The notes under the pieces were generated by a model. It saw only the letters and a program-made list of their open reading frames with translations, did no database searches and was not told the DNA's origin. Positions 54,273-64,000 of a stretch of 64,000 nt of DNA are shown in pieces. The first letter of the stretch is position 1; every line of letters starts with the position of its first letter. The position numbers and the translations under genes are program-made. This DNA is from Anthostomella pinea (lineage: Eukaryota > Ascomycota > Sordariomycetes > Xylariales > Xylariaceae): positions 3,534,001 through 3,598,000 of the forward strand of contig CAUWAG010000004.1 in NCBI GenBank assembly GCA_963556695.1. Direction: 5' to 3'.

Positions 54273-54786
54273 TGTAAGTGTATGCATCAAGCGTCATGGA
54301 GGACTGGTTCGTCACCCTGCAAGCCGATGGTGAAAAGGGCCCTGGTTGTGCATGTCTCCACACTTCAGGCAGTGAATCGAGCCACTGTTTAACAACAAGT
54401 TCAGTATGCCTTTGGGGAGTCATGACGTATGAACATGTAGCCTCGTCCAAAACTGAGGACCTCGTGAGTTGCTTAGAGCATGTTTCCCATGAAAAATCCT
54501 TTGAATCTCGGTATAATACTAATGCGGCCTTTTGCACAGCCTCCTGTTGATACCAGTGGGCGTGTTCAGAGTACATATAACCCAGCCACCAAATCAGTGT
54601 AGTTGCTGGATAAGACTCATATGACTGGTCATGTCAACTAGGGGTATGACAACACCCTGCGCTGAAGTAAATATAAGGGGCACTCTCTTAATCTGTTTCC
54701 ATACTTCTTTGCCCTCTGTTTGAAGGGCGGTAAGCTCGATGTTCGTCATCTTCCACCACCAGCCAGGATAGCTGAAGGTTATTACC
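54273..54786. other. Short promoter region between transposon and WW-kinase gene
   Basis: Holds the upstream region of the kinase gene. An antisense frame (54576 to about 54280, minus) reads with coherent codon use and includes W-Y-Q-Q-E-A-V-Q and W-L-D-S-L-P, but it matches no family I know and runs into the transposon TIR. It could be a gene fragment cut by the insertion or a chance frame. Confidence 0.4.
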
Positions 54787-56208
54787 ATGAGTACGACGAC
54801 TAGGAAGTATATAACGGCTGACGAAGAAGTCGGAGCCATACCCAACGGTTGGGATGTACAGTGTGTGGGAGAAGCGAATCGTATTGCCTTCTACCCCATG
54901 AACGATGAAAATGGCACTTTTGAGCATCCCGTCTTCGGCTTGCTCCCTCAACCCTGGGAACTCCGGAAGACAATAGGAGCACTGCATTACCATTACTTCA
55001 ACACGTCCATCAACGAGGCCTCTGATCATGGGCCACGCAGGGTGCTTCGGCCCGCAAGCCCACCCTCTGGAGCTATAAACACCCGGCCGGCAGGCATGGG
55101 AGAACTCGAACGAAACGTCATAGCCCAACATCCACTCCACGGCGAGTACACCCGGCTGAAGACCCTCGATACCGGCACCGGCGACATCGGGGGGATGAAC
55201 GGCGGGATCTACGTCGTCGGGAGCAGTACGACCGGGCAACTCTATGTCGAGAAGCGCTACAAGACGACCAGCCCCTTCATGCAGGAACTCGTCAAGTCCG
55301 AGATATACCAGACAAGACAGCTTGTTCACCACGCCATCATCCACTACGTCGACGCGTACATCGAGTACAACCCCTTCAGGGCCTCGCTCTACATGGAATA
55401 CTGCGATCGCGGAACGTTGAAGGATCTCATCGTCAAGTACAAAAAGAAGAAGAAGGCTTCCAAGCAAGACAGGATACCCGAGAGCTTCCTCTGGCACACG
55501 CTCATATCGTTAGCGGACGCCCTCGCGTACCTCAAGACAGGCCGGAGTTTCGCAGCCCCCGAACTCGATAAGCCCGACCCCACGACGTGGAAGCCCATCG
55601 TCCATCGCGATATCAAGCCAGGCAACGTCTTCTTGCGCTCGCGCGACTCGCCTACCTCGCAGAAGCCGTTTTATGTGCTGCTGTCCGACTTCGGGCTCAT
55701 GGACTACGAGTCGCAGGACCAAGGGGGCGGCCCCGAGGGCGCGTGCGGAACAGCCGAGTATCACGCGCCCGAACTGACCTTTGATCCATACCCCAGTGAG
55801 GAGCAGCGGCATTTCCAGGCACGCCCGCACACGGGCCGATCCGACGTCTGGGCTGTAGCTTGCACGCTGCTCTGCATGTGTGAGCGCGACGACCTGCCGC
55901 ATATGGACCGCGAGTGCTGGCCGTTGCGCAGCCGGAAGGCCCTGGGCCGCATCGCGAAGCTGGAGTCCCTGGACATCACCGACGTCGGGATCTACTCGGA
56001 GTACCTGGCGAGGACCATCTCGTGGGCTGCCTCGAGTGATCCGGCAACGCGGCCTGATGGTGAAGAGCTGATCAAGGAGGTGCTGGCTCAGTGGGATTTG
56101 TGGAGGTCGGATCCGAGTTGGAAGGAGCACGTTGATGTGGGAGGGATGCTGCCTTCGTGGGCTACTAGAAAGCGCACCGTCACGTTTACGCCTTTGCCGT
56201 TACCCTGA
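54787..56208 (+). CDS. Protein kinase with N-terminal WW-like module
   Basis: An intronless 473-residue kinase. The kinase domain (about 125-440) has Lys156 in Y-V-E-K-R-Y, H-R-D-I-K-P-G-N (about 273), D-F-G-L-M-D (about 301), and the activation segment G-T-A-E-Y-H-A-P-E (near 324-332), followed by D-V-W-A-V-A-C-T-L. The glycine loop is atypical (G-T-G-D-I-G-G-M-N-G-G). The nearest general type is NEK-like or other fungal-specific kinases; I cannot name an orthologue. Residues about 17-50 (I-P-N-G-W-D, then F-Y-P-M-N, G-T-F-E-H-P) resemble a WW domain in which the second Trp is replaced by Phe. Such a module would bind proline-rich targets if it folds. The start has an A at -3 (ATTACCATG). 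The gene lies 515 bp from a pogo-like element. Confidence 0.85.
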   Translation: MSTTTRKYITADEEVGAIPNGWDVQCVGEANRIAFYPMNDENGTFEHPVFGLLPQPWELRKTIGALHYHYFNTSINEASDHGPRRVLRPASPPSGAINTRPAGMGELERNVIAQHPLHGEYTRLKTLDTGTGDIGGMNGGIYVVGSSTTGQLYVEKRYKTTSPFMQELVKSEIYQTRQLVHHAIIHYVDAYIEYNPFRASLYMEYCDRGTLKDLIVKYKKKKKASKQDRIPESFLWHTLISLADALAYLKTGRSFAAPELDKPDPTTWKPIVHRDIKPGNVFLRSRDSPTSQKPFYVLLSDFGLMDYESQDQGGGPEGACGTAEYHAPELTFDPYPSEEQRHFQARPHTGRSDVWAVACTLLCMCERDDLPHMDRECWPLRSRKALGRIAKLESLDITDVGIYSEYLARTISWAASSDPATRPDGEELIKEVLAQWDLWRSDPSWKEHVDVGGMLPSWATRKRTVTFTPLPLP

Positions 56209-57228
56209 TGACGCTGGCTGGCCGGATATCGGGTATTGGCGGCTCTCTTGAACTGCGCGTCGACTTGTGTACCTACGGTTTTTCACAGACACTGGCTTGG
56301 TCATCGAAAAATAGGCAACTTACGATTTGAGAAATCAGAGAGTTCAAATGTGTTGCTTGACTCGATTGTGATTGCGACCCGCGGCACCCAACTTCGTAAG
56401 CATTTACTAAACAGAAAGCACATTATGAATCTACTTGCCTAACCAGCAGCCAGTTTGGGGGGGGGGGGGGGGGGGGTGCTCGGCGGAACACCACCATCTT
56501 TTGGTGGTGATATCATGGGTCGCTCATATTTTACGATCGACCTGTCAAGAAGAACTCCCCAGCTTTCGCGCTATCATCACCAAGCCGTTCCTGCATCTGC
56601 GTTGATAACTCCATTGCCTAACCTACATGCAGTACGAGCCTTCACGCTATAGGTCCACTGCCAATATATGTAGATTACAGGTTACATACAAGGTGCCAAT
56701 CCTCCTCGAGCGCTTATCAGTCGACGTCTCACTGCTTTCGATGACAACTGTGAATCTATGTGCCCCTGCCTGACACGACGACGACAACGACGACGACAAC
56801 GCTGCGAAGTCAAATAGAATAGCCGTTGGCCTTCCATTGCTGCAGGTTGCATGCTTCCCCGCAATATCAAGGCGACGGACCTGTACTTGTTGCTCGTTAG
56901 TACATAGCGGTATTTGGGCTTCGAAGGTCGTAGTAGTCACCTACGTGAGCAGGGGTCAGGGAGACCTCCTCAGTAACTTCTGGCTTCGATGTCCAGCTGC
57001 GCACGTGTCTGGCCTTGCCTCCCCAGGCTTCTCGTTTGTCGTTCGCTCGTCGCCGTGGTGATGCGAATGAGAGCAACCGGATGTCCGGCGATGCCGCGGC
57101 CGGCCAGCGACCCTTGGTATAGACGTTCGGCGCGTCATGCACGCCGACCCTCAGCCGAACGGATCCCTCACTCTCGCTCCCTCTTCTCTCCTTATCGACA
57201 GGAACCCTGGAATGAGTAGACTCTTTGA
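56209..57228. other. Intergenic region with poly-G tract
   Basis: About 1 kb with no supportable gene. It contains the 20-base G run at 56457-56476 and CGACGA-type repeats at 56775-56803. The frames at 56837-57061 and 57142-56897 overlap on opposite strands and are not convincing. Confidence 0.5.
56457..56476. repeat. Homopolymer (G)20
   Basis: Twenty consecutive G on the plus strand. Long G tracts are slippage-prone, can form G-quadruplexes, and are also a common site of sequencing length error, so the count is approximate. Confidence 0.9.
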
Positions 57229-57411
57229 TTAAGCCGAGGCGGTGTTGAGGCGACCTACTTCACCAGCAGTGACGGTGGCCGTGGCCGTGGTGCTGGCCTG
57301 CGGTGCAGATGCGAGGAGCGCGTAGGGCATCGGGTAGTAAGGGCGCGCCGCCGTGAGGGCTACCAGCGCTGAGACGAGGAGAGTGCGGTTGATGAGAGTG
57401 CGGGCGTGCAT
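57229..57411 (-). CDS. Candidate small secreted protein, 60 aa
   Basis: A 60-residue frame starting at 57411 with a basic N-terminus, a hydrophobic core L-L-V-S-A-L-V-A-L-T-A at about residues 11-21 and an A-A-R boundary suitable for signal peptidase, followed by a short mature part rich in Pro, Tyr, Ala and Thr with no Cys. The signal-peptide character is seen directly; that the gene is real is less sure because the frame is short and I recognise no family. Without cysteines it is not a typical effector-like protein; it might be a cell-wall peptide or a chance frame. Confidence 0.35.
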   Translation of the reverse strand: MHARTLINRTLLVSALVALTAARPYYPMPYALLASAPQASTTATATVTAGEVGRLNTASA

Positions 57412-58690
57412 CTTGCCGGCGGTGATGGTCGCGAGTCTGGGCGGCAGTTCTTGTCACTTTATTCGGCGCGTGGTGAGTGAGAGTGAAGCATGAAGTGCGT
57501 AAGGTGTCTGTCTGGGCACCAGGAGGGAGGGAGAGGCGATTTTGTGCCTTTCTGCCGTATTGCTTGGGGTAGGTAGGCCATGCCGAAAGAGGAGTGTTGC
57601 GCTCGGCACCGCGGAGGAAGTATAAGGTTGAGTTCGGCTTTGCTCTGTGTCTTAAAGTTAAATGCTGCTGGTGAGGATGCTGAATGACGGGGAGCCCAGT
57701 CGAAGGGGGCCATTATCCCATTCGCGGGTCAATGCTAATATGATCTGTGTGACCCCCTTATTCGGCTAATTCTTAAGGTTGGAATCGATTCCATTGTCGC
57801 GTTGGAAACATCGTCAATGTGACCGTCGGATGGACCTTGTGACGCATCCCGACGTGGCGAGGGGATCATAAACAACGTTGCTGCTACTTGAAAGCAAGAC
57901 GAGTCAATACCGGTATTGGGATTAGGTAACTGCAATGATAGCACCATTGGAGAAATCTGCGTGTGTATCGAAGCTTAGCCTGGCCTATTCATCGAAGCTG
58001 CCTCCCGACTGGTCCCGCACTCAGGGGTAAGTCATTTGCAATGAGGCGGACGAGATAGGCATGGCCAAGGCACCACTGCACATTCATGCATGTATCGTCT
58101 GAAACAGTATTTGTTGAATCTTTATGGGAGTACTATGTCGCTTTCTGACATTTTAAGCCGTGACTTTATCTCCTACCGGTCTGGCTGGAAGTGGGAGGTG
58201 ATGGTAGCACGAAAGGAATTGTCTACGACCAGGAGTGGCAATTTTGACCTGCGACAGGACGCTTTGCTGCAGTCCTGCCGCCAACAGTTGCAGAATTCTC
58301 CTGGCCCCTTTATTAGCCTGCTTCCCCCTCTACACTGTAACTACAGTGAATCTAGGGGGTTGGCACGGTGTGCTACGTTGTAGGTTACACAGCCTGCCTG
58401 CAAGGGGTGAGATCTCTGTTGGCAGCAGCCAACGGTCTTCATGTACTTCGCCTTGATCCTTCATCCTCAGCTGCCTACGGGGTTCTCCCGAATTTAAAAG
58501 ATTCACAAAAGCCCTTGCCAGCAACCTCTTTCAATCACATTTCACCATCTGCGACCTGCGACCTCCCCCTTATTCCTTCTACACCGGCATAGGAGACTAC
58601 CTGTTGGGACCCAGATCCAACACCACATCCCGCTTATTTTTCCCGCAGCACCCTCCCTGTCATCACGTTCCAACCCAGTATATCATCGTC
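57412..58690. other. Intergenic region
   Basis: About 1.3 kb with no supportable gene. Frames at 58090-58383 and 58330-58524 overlap on opposite strands. The last 100 bp, C/A/T-rich with CACC clusters, probably was the promoter of the aldehyde dehydrogenase locus. Confidence 0.5.
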
Positions 58691-59690
58691 ATGGCGGCGA
58701 ACCAAACAAAGACAGCTGCACTTGATTTCACGACGTTCCACAATGTCATTGATGGTCAATTGACGGGTCCAGGTACAACCTATCACACTGTCAATCCAGC
58801 TAATCTCGAAAATAATCTAGGGGTGCCTTCTAGCACACTTGGAGATGTCAACAGCGCGGTGGAGGCTGCTCAACGAGCAGCCAAGTCATGGGCTGAGGTT
58901 CCCTGGGACGACCGCAAGACCGCTCCCGGGGGCTTCATAGCTGCGCTCGAGGATCTCTCGGATGACTTTGCGCAGATGTTAAACAAAGAGCAGGGAAAGC
59001 CAGTCAGTATTGCTGCCCAGAGACTGAACAGTGGTTTGTAATAACTAATGATATGTGCAAGCTCTTCTGGGCAAAGCATGAGATCGCCACCGCCCTGGAC
59101 TTCCTGAAAGGCTTCTGCAAGCTCACGCTGCCGGAAGAAACCATCGAAGACGCCCCGGAGCGGAAGGTCACCATCCACTACACGCCTCTATGAGTTGTGG
59201 CCGGCCTTACACCCTGGAACTATCCTGTTCTCCTGGCTTGTGGGAAGATAGGTCCAGCGGTGCTGACAGGAAACGCATTCATCCTGAAACCGTCTCCCTT
59301 CACACCGTATTGCGGACTCAAGATGGCCGAGCTTGGCACTGGTTTCTTCCCGCCTGGTATCTTCCAGGCCTTGAGTGGAGAGGATGAGCTGGGGCACATG
59401 CTCAGCACACACCCTGGTGTGGAGATGGTTACGCTCACGGGTAAGGCCTTGATGTTTCTTCTTTTGCCCATTTATCCACAACTGATTCTAATGAAGAACA
59501 TCAGGCTCCGTCGAGACTGGCAAGAAAGTGATGGCAGCATGCAACGCGACCCTGAAGCGCGTCATACTCGAGCTAGGCGGCAACGATGCCGCCATCGTGT
59601 GCGCAGACGTTGACCCTGCTGTAGTTGCACCCCCAAGAATTCGGATGTCAGAAGCACAGCGGTCTGGGTCCAGAATGGGGTGTTGAAGGC
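58691..59690 (+). pseudogene. Truncated aldehyde dehydrogenase
   Basis: ALDH-family sequence in three exons: 58691-59002, 59062-59440 and 59505 to about 59626. Recognisable parts are the N-terminal arm (F-H-N-V-I-D-G-Q-L), the cofactor-binding P-W-N-Y-P motif, and L-E-L-G-G-N-D with the general-base Glu. Two faults are present: an in-frame TGA at 59191-59193, where the family has Gly in P-L-G-V-V, and loss of homology after V-D-P-A-V-V-A-P, before the catalytic Cys segment. The reading then runs into unrelated sequence and stops near 59690. NAD(P)-dependent aldehyde oxidation cannot be supported. It looks like an old truncated copy, with introns still consistent in phase. Confidence 0.85.
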
Positions 59691-60067
59691 TTGAAGGCCT
59701 GTTGTAACCTTCAAAGTGCGTACGTCAGGGCACTGTAGATTGAACACACGAGAAACAGAGATCCGTTTGCTATAGATGCATTCTCTAGCTACTACTAGAC
59801 GACCGCAGCACAAGGTGGTTTCTAGGGAATATGCCAAGCTGGCTGGCATCCTGCTCCGCCCACCTGTTCCGCAGCTTATCATGGGTTCCTGGATGATCAT
59901 GACAAGGGGCCCAGACCACGCTAACCCAGAGGTATCAGCCGTAGGCCCAACTAATTTATGCTTACTCTCGAGCCTCTCAGTCTCGGGGGCTTTGTGATTC
60001 TTACCTCTGGGCCCTGGCCAAATCTGACAGTAATTGAGCGGTAGCAATTGTACAGCGTTTGTCTTCC
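59691..60067. other. Intergenic region between ALDH pseudogene and Zn2Cys6 gene
   Basis: About 380 bp with no gene. It contains no trace of the missing C-terminal half of the aldehyde dehydrogenase, so the break is a deletion or replacement rather than a simple insertion within this window. Confidence 0.45.
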
Positions 60068-61781
60068 ATGGCACAGCGATCCAAAGGTGGATGTATAACA
60101 TGTCGGTAAGAGACACTCATGCCAAGTATGAGCGTACTTGAAGACTCACGACCTCGGCTAGAATCCGTCGTGTCAAATGTGACGAGACAAAACCGCAATG
60201 CCAGCGCTGCTCAACCACCCAGCGCGTCTGCGATGGCTATCTCGAGCCGGGGAAGCATATGTCCCGTCGGCAGCTCGTCGATGCGGTTCGAGACTCGTCC
60301 ACGTTAGGGCCGGCGTCAACAACTTTGAATGGGACCAAGTCACCGGCCATAGCCTTTGGGAGTCCTGCTCTACCTCAAACGCGGCTGAGCACGCTCCCTT
60401 TCGGGGTAGCAGCGACCGACGTCCTCTACTTTGAACACTTCCGATCGTCCACGGCGCCGAGTACCGACTCATTCATCCCTTCTGGTTTCTGGCGGCAGGA
60501 TCTACTGCAGCTGGTACACACCGAACCGGCCTTGTGGCACGCTGTATCGGCCGTCGGCGCTCTGCATCGACGGTGGGGCCGTGAAATACACACGTCAAGG
60601 ATGATCTAGTCCGCGTTGCCACCATGCATTACGGCAAGGCCATGTCTTTGGCCAGGAGTCTCGACTCGCCGGAGAGGCTTCTTGCTCTCAGCCTTCCCCT
60701 GATCGCCACAGCGAACATGCTGGGCTTTTGGAGGGACTCCCACGCCCATATACTGTCCGCTCTTAAGCTTCTCCCCAGGGGCGGAGCCCAAAGTTGGTCC
60801 GATGCTGCATCAATCGGGGCCACACTGACGCGCATGGACTTGCAATCCATGACTTTCAGTGACTCGGCGTCTCCATACCCTTTCGACACGCGGTTCGCGC
60901 TTAGCGATCCCCGTGAAGGCGAGCTGCAACCTGGGGGCCAGCGACAGACATACTCACAGGCTTCGTCTATGCTCTTCGTGCTTATACGGCAGATCATCTT
61001 CCACACCCAAGCTGTTGAAGACCATGCTATCAGTAGAATCACCTTCATGAAGGCGCACGCGCGGTTAGAAACCAATCTGGCGCTGCTGGAGCAACAAATG
61101 GCGGACCTCGAAGCCAGGCCTACGAAAGAGAAGCACGAGTGCGCCTCGATATCCGTCCGAATCTACCACACGTGGCTCAGGTTGATGATGAGAATCCCGC
61201 CGTTCTCGCCGCAGACAGCCAACGATGAGAACCTGGCGTATTTTGAACGCATCGTAGTGCTCTGCAAGGTCTTCCTTGACCGACAAAGCCCGGTCCAGGA
61301 TCTCCAGCTGAGCCTCGAACCGGCCCTCATCGTACCGCTTTTCGAAACAGCCAAGCGCTGCCGTCACCCCCGCCTGCGCCGCACCGCGCTCAATCTTCTC
61401 AAAGGGATGAACCGGCAGGAGGGTATGTGGCGAAGCGACGGCGCTGCGTCAGCGGTTGAAATACTTATCGCGAAGGAGGAGAGTATCGCAATGGATGAGC
61501 TTGCAGATCTTTTGGCGACATCCCACATCAGCGACCATCTCGAGGAAGCCGCGCTGGCTGTGCCGTGGTCGGCGTGGTCGTCCTCCGAGTTCGAGCTGCC
61601 TACGACATATACCTGGGAAGGGGTTGCGAAGGTTCCCGAAGAGGAACGAGTCCTCGAGATGCTAGTCCTGTCACGTTTCGACGACCAGAAGATTGATCTG
61701 AGGCTGCTAATGTGCTCTGGAGATGAGAGGAAGGCGTTTGGGGATACGAAAGAGTATGTTATTGACTACACTCGTAGGTAA
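60068..61781 (+). pseudogene. Zn(II)2Cys6 transcription factor, frameshifted
   Basis: Exon 1 60068-60105, intron 60106-60161 (GTAAGA..GCTAG), then exon 2 from 60162. The zinc cluster C-x2-C-x6-C-x6-C-x2-C-x6-C is intact with Cys9, 12, 19, 26, 29 and 36. The middle region includes the family segment L-W-H-A-V-S-A-V-G-A-L-H-R-R. Just after, at about 60595-60610, the frame ends (TAG) while the downstream frame, one base over, continues as family-like sequence from 60611 (H-Y-G-K-A-M-S-L-A-R-S-L) to 61781. No plausible intron joins them, because any such intron would remove the conserved L-W-H-A-V segment. A single-base deletion or sequencing error is the likely cause. As written it would encode a zinc-cluster protein lacking its C-terminal regulatory domain. 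Its target is unknown; neighbouring loci suggest no cluster. Confidence 0.75.
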
Positions 61782-61978
61782 CTAACTGTAAAGAAACAAA
61801 GAATATTAAAAGGTCGCAGTCTATAAAACTAATCCCAGCTCCATATTGACACTATATGTAAGCTCCCGCATGTTGAATGACTGCCAGGGCCATGATCACG
61901 GCCATCACGGTCCTGGGCAGCCCCCTCAAGGGCCTAGATCCAATGCTTAGCCGATCTTCATTTCCAGCTGCATTGTCT

Positions 61979-64000
61979 TTATCTCCCCGAAGGACATTGG
62001 TTCTTCGATTCGAGAGGCTTGGGCAGTGCTCCTTGTGGCTCGACTACTACCCAATCCCGAACTACAGCACTCCCGTCTATTAATGCTGACAGCTGTTCAT
62101 TCGTGAAAGTGAAAGGTGCATCAACGACAAAGCAGGTGCTCTCTTTTGGCTCAGGTAACACATTGAGGACGTCGTAGACCGTGCCAGGACCTTGGGTAGA
62201 GTAATCGGTGGTTTGGGCGAGGCTCGTATTTCCGGTTGCCACATCGCGGCCGAACATGGCTCGCTCAAAGATCCTGGATAGAGTCTCCGGCTGGTAGCCT
62301 GCGACACCGTGGCCAGCTTGGAAGACGCGAGAGAACGACAGTGGGCCATGTTCGCGAACAAGGCCACCCTGGTAGGAGGAGTTGGTCGCAATGGGTTCGT
62401 AGCCAGCGGCGCGGAAGCCCTCAGCAGAAGCGAAGTCGAGTGATAAGCTGACGTTCTCACCTCCATACCCTTAGAAACGCCGTGTCAGCTTTGGACCCGC
62501 AGACTTGATTGAGTTGAACCTACAGTTGCAGCGGTAGTCGCGGTCTCCGTACATGAGCGCAACATTAACACCCGTGTCGAGGACCTTCTCCAACGAATGA
62601 AGACTGCGTCTCATAGGGTCTCCTGTCAGTCCAAAAAATGCCTGGACAACCAGATTCGACGATGGCGTGAAGTTAAGAGGCACACCCAGGTCTTGTTGGA
62701 CCCATTGTTGGTTGAGGAAGACGTCCTTGTAAGGAATAGGGTAAACTGAGATATTGAGTGCGGTAACGTCGAAGGCGGCTCGCTGTATGCTTGGTCAGTC
62801 CCTGGATATAAACTTGTATTGCGTCATGAGGCTACATCTGAGAGGGCACCGTACGTCCCTTGTACTACACCCCAGCAGACGTTCGTTGCTGCTACACAGG
62901 CCTCGTTGACAGTCTGGTTGTTTCCGAAGCTGAGGGGGTCCCCCTCGGCAGCAAGCGCCCGACAGTTGTCGATCAAAGCGTAGCATCCAGTCTCAGGCTC
63001 CGTAATGTTGCCCATGACCATATCGTACACCTGCTCGGGGTAGATTTCGAGTCCGTAAGTGTTATTGAAGGCGAACGTTGGATACCCCTTCCCCATGGCC
63101 CTGGCGTCCATGCAGGCATCTGCGAGACCAAGAGTGGCGAGGTCAAAAGTGGTAGCATTAGCGAGAGTCGGCTCGCCGGCCTCGATGAGGTGGTTCTGCT
63201 CCAGGAAATGTTCGAATATCCCAGGACCGTAAAAGCCTCCGTACTAGAAACCACCAGCGTCAGTCCTTGCCTTTATTTATTGGGTACGGGGTCCAATGAC
63301 TGTACCGAAACTGCCCACAGGGATACTTCGGTGCTGCCTGTTTTCCAATGAGGGAACCTTTGTTATATGCGTCAGCGCTGCACAGGTCCAAAGTCAATAG
63401 CAGGAACATCGAACGCACTCGTTGAACCAGACTTGAGAAAAGGTCCAGATAGTCCTGGCAGTACTAGCTGTGGTGTTTGTCACCGTAGAGGGCTCACTCG
63501 GGTCGAGGGTTGCTTGACGCAATGTCACGTTTAGCTTTGGTAGTCTCTCGCCATCATCGAGTGGCACGAACTCCTGTGCCACGAAGCCGAGTGTTCCGTT
63601 GACTAGTGAAACGTACGAGAACCCCGTGAGAACCGGCTGGTCAATGTAGAGCATGTTGACTTTGTCATTCCAGGAGAACTCATTGATGGTGGTAGAGTTG
63701 CCGTCTGGGTTGAAGAAGCAAGGAAAGTCGGACATTTCGTCAAAGGATGTCGCTCCTGGCCCACCGCCGAGATAGATCGAGGTCGGCGCATTCTTGGGGT
63801 CTTCTCGAGCCTCTAGAGGTATGATGTTAGTACATGTGTGATCGGTTTGCTGGTAGGGCTGTAGTGTCCTACCAAAGTACCAGAAGAACAGGTGTGCAGC
63901 CTTTTTATCGCGCCAATTACTGGCATCGGGTAGCATATCCTTGGGCAGGGTCACATAACCGCTATATGCTTCGACGCCTTCTGTCGTCTCGCAGACGCTG
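61979..64000 (-). CDS. Serine carboxypeptidase, S10 family (5' end beyond window)
   Basis: Five visible exons: 64000-63419 (start off the window), 63333-63306, 63243-62836, 62782-62524 and 62469-61979; all junctions keep phase. About 588 residues are visible. The protein is a probably secreted or vacuolar exopeptidase removing C-terminal amino acids. Visible: V-C-E-T-T-E-G-V-E-A-Y-S-G-Y near the start (family C-E-T..S-Y-S-G-Y), G-G-P-G-A-T-S-F where most S10 enzymes have G-G-P-G-S-S-S, D-Q-P-V-x-T-G-F-S-Y, catalytic Ser in S-L-W-A-V-S-Y-G-G (formed across a 28-nt micro-exon), Asp in Y-G-D-R-D-Y-R-C-N-W, and His in A-G-H-G-V-A-G-Y-Q-P-E. The triad is complete. The signal peptide should lie to the right of the window. 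Confidence 0.9.

Noticed and set aside
54688..55497. 269-codon minus-strand frame opposite the WW-kinase
   Set aside because: It is the shadow of the kinase gene, whose catalytic motifs are unambiguous on the plus strand.
59562..60116. 184-codon minus-strand frame
   Set aside because: Overlaps the ALDH pseudogene and the start of the Zn2Cys6 gene; no family features.
1..64000. Telomere repeats, CRISPR arrays, rRNA genes, secondary-metabolite core enzymes
   Set aside because: None seen. No TTAGGG arrays, no spaced direct-repeat array of CRISPR type, no rRNA-like sequence, and no PKS/NRPS/terpene cyclase signatures.

Overview
The window looks like a chromosome segment of a filamentous ascomycete, most likely a Sordariomycete. 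The reasons are intron-poor genes with short GT..AG introns (about 50 to 80 nt), family types found throughout Pezizomycotina (Pom1/DYRK kinase, TinA-like ADIP protein, C2-domain phosphatidylserine decarboxylase 2, Zn2Cys6 regulator, secreted S10 carboxypeptidase), Fot1/pogo-type DNA transposons, and a sharp split between normal-GC gene DNA and a very AT-rich block typical of repeat-induced point mutation (RIP). The species was not identified.

Layout. 1-4.7 kb is an AT-rich, transposon-rich island: the tail of a decayed Fot-like element, a possible solo LTR, a 130-bp inverted-repeat pair enclosing AT-rich DNA and a perfect 22 x 9-bp minisatellite, and a 439-bp MITE whose ends match the Fot-like family. 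5.4-7.7 kb carries a small mitochondrial-type membrane protein gene and, convergent to it, an Rtt106-like histone-chaperone-type gene. 9.5-11.4 kb is a full-length but dead Fot-like transposon. 13.1-17.3 kb is a Pom1-type kinase. 18.4-19.2 kb is an HD-domain gene broken by a one-base frameshift. From 19.2 to 33.5 kb the DNA is almost gene-free apart from one 82-residue Cys/His-rich conserved protein.

33.5-51.2 kb is the gene-dense core: a TPR/F-box/LRR protein flanked by two minisatellites, a TinA-like coiled-coil protein, phosphatidylserine decarboxylase 2, a HAD phosphatase and coatomer epsilon. A second pogo-type element of a different family (52.0-54.3 kb, also dead) sits just upstream of a kinase with an N-terminal WW-like module. 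The right end has a candidate small secreted protein, a truncated aldehyde dehydrogenase pseudogene, a frameshifted Zn2Cys6 regulator, and an S10 carboxypeptidase whose 5' end lies beyond the window.

The genes do not form an obvious pathway or biosynthetic cluster. Most are independent housekeeping genes (polarity and cell cycle: Pom1, TinA-like; membrane lipid and vesicle traffic: PSD2, Sec28; ubiquitin ligation: F-box protein). The recurring theme is transposon activity and local gene decay: four protein-coding loci carry one-base frame breaks or premature stops, and both full-length transposons carry point mutations that should abolish transposase. I did not find a convincing new multi-gene system. 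The best leads are the trans-mobilisable MITE family, the WW-kinase fusion, and the conserved Cys/His mini-protein isolated in a 14-kb gene-poor stretch.
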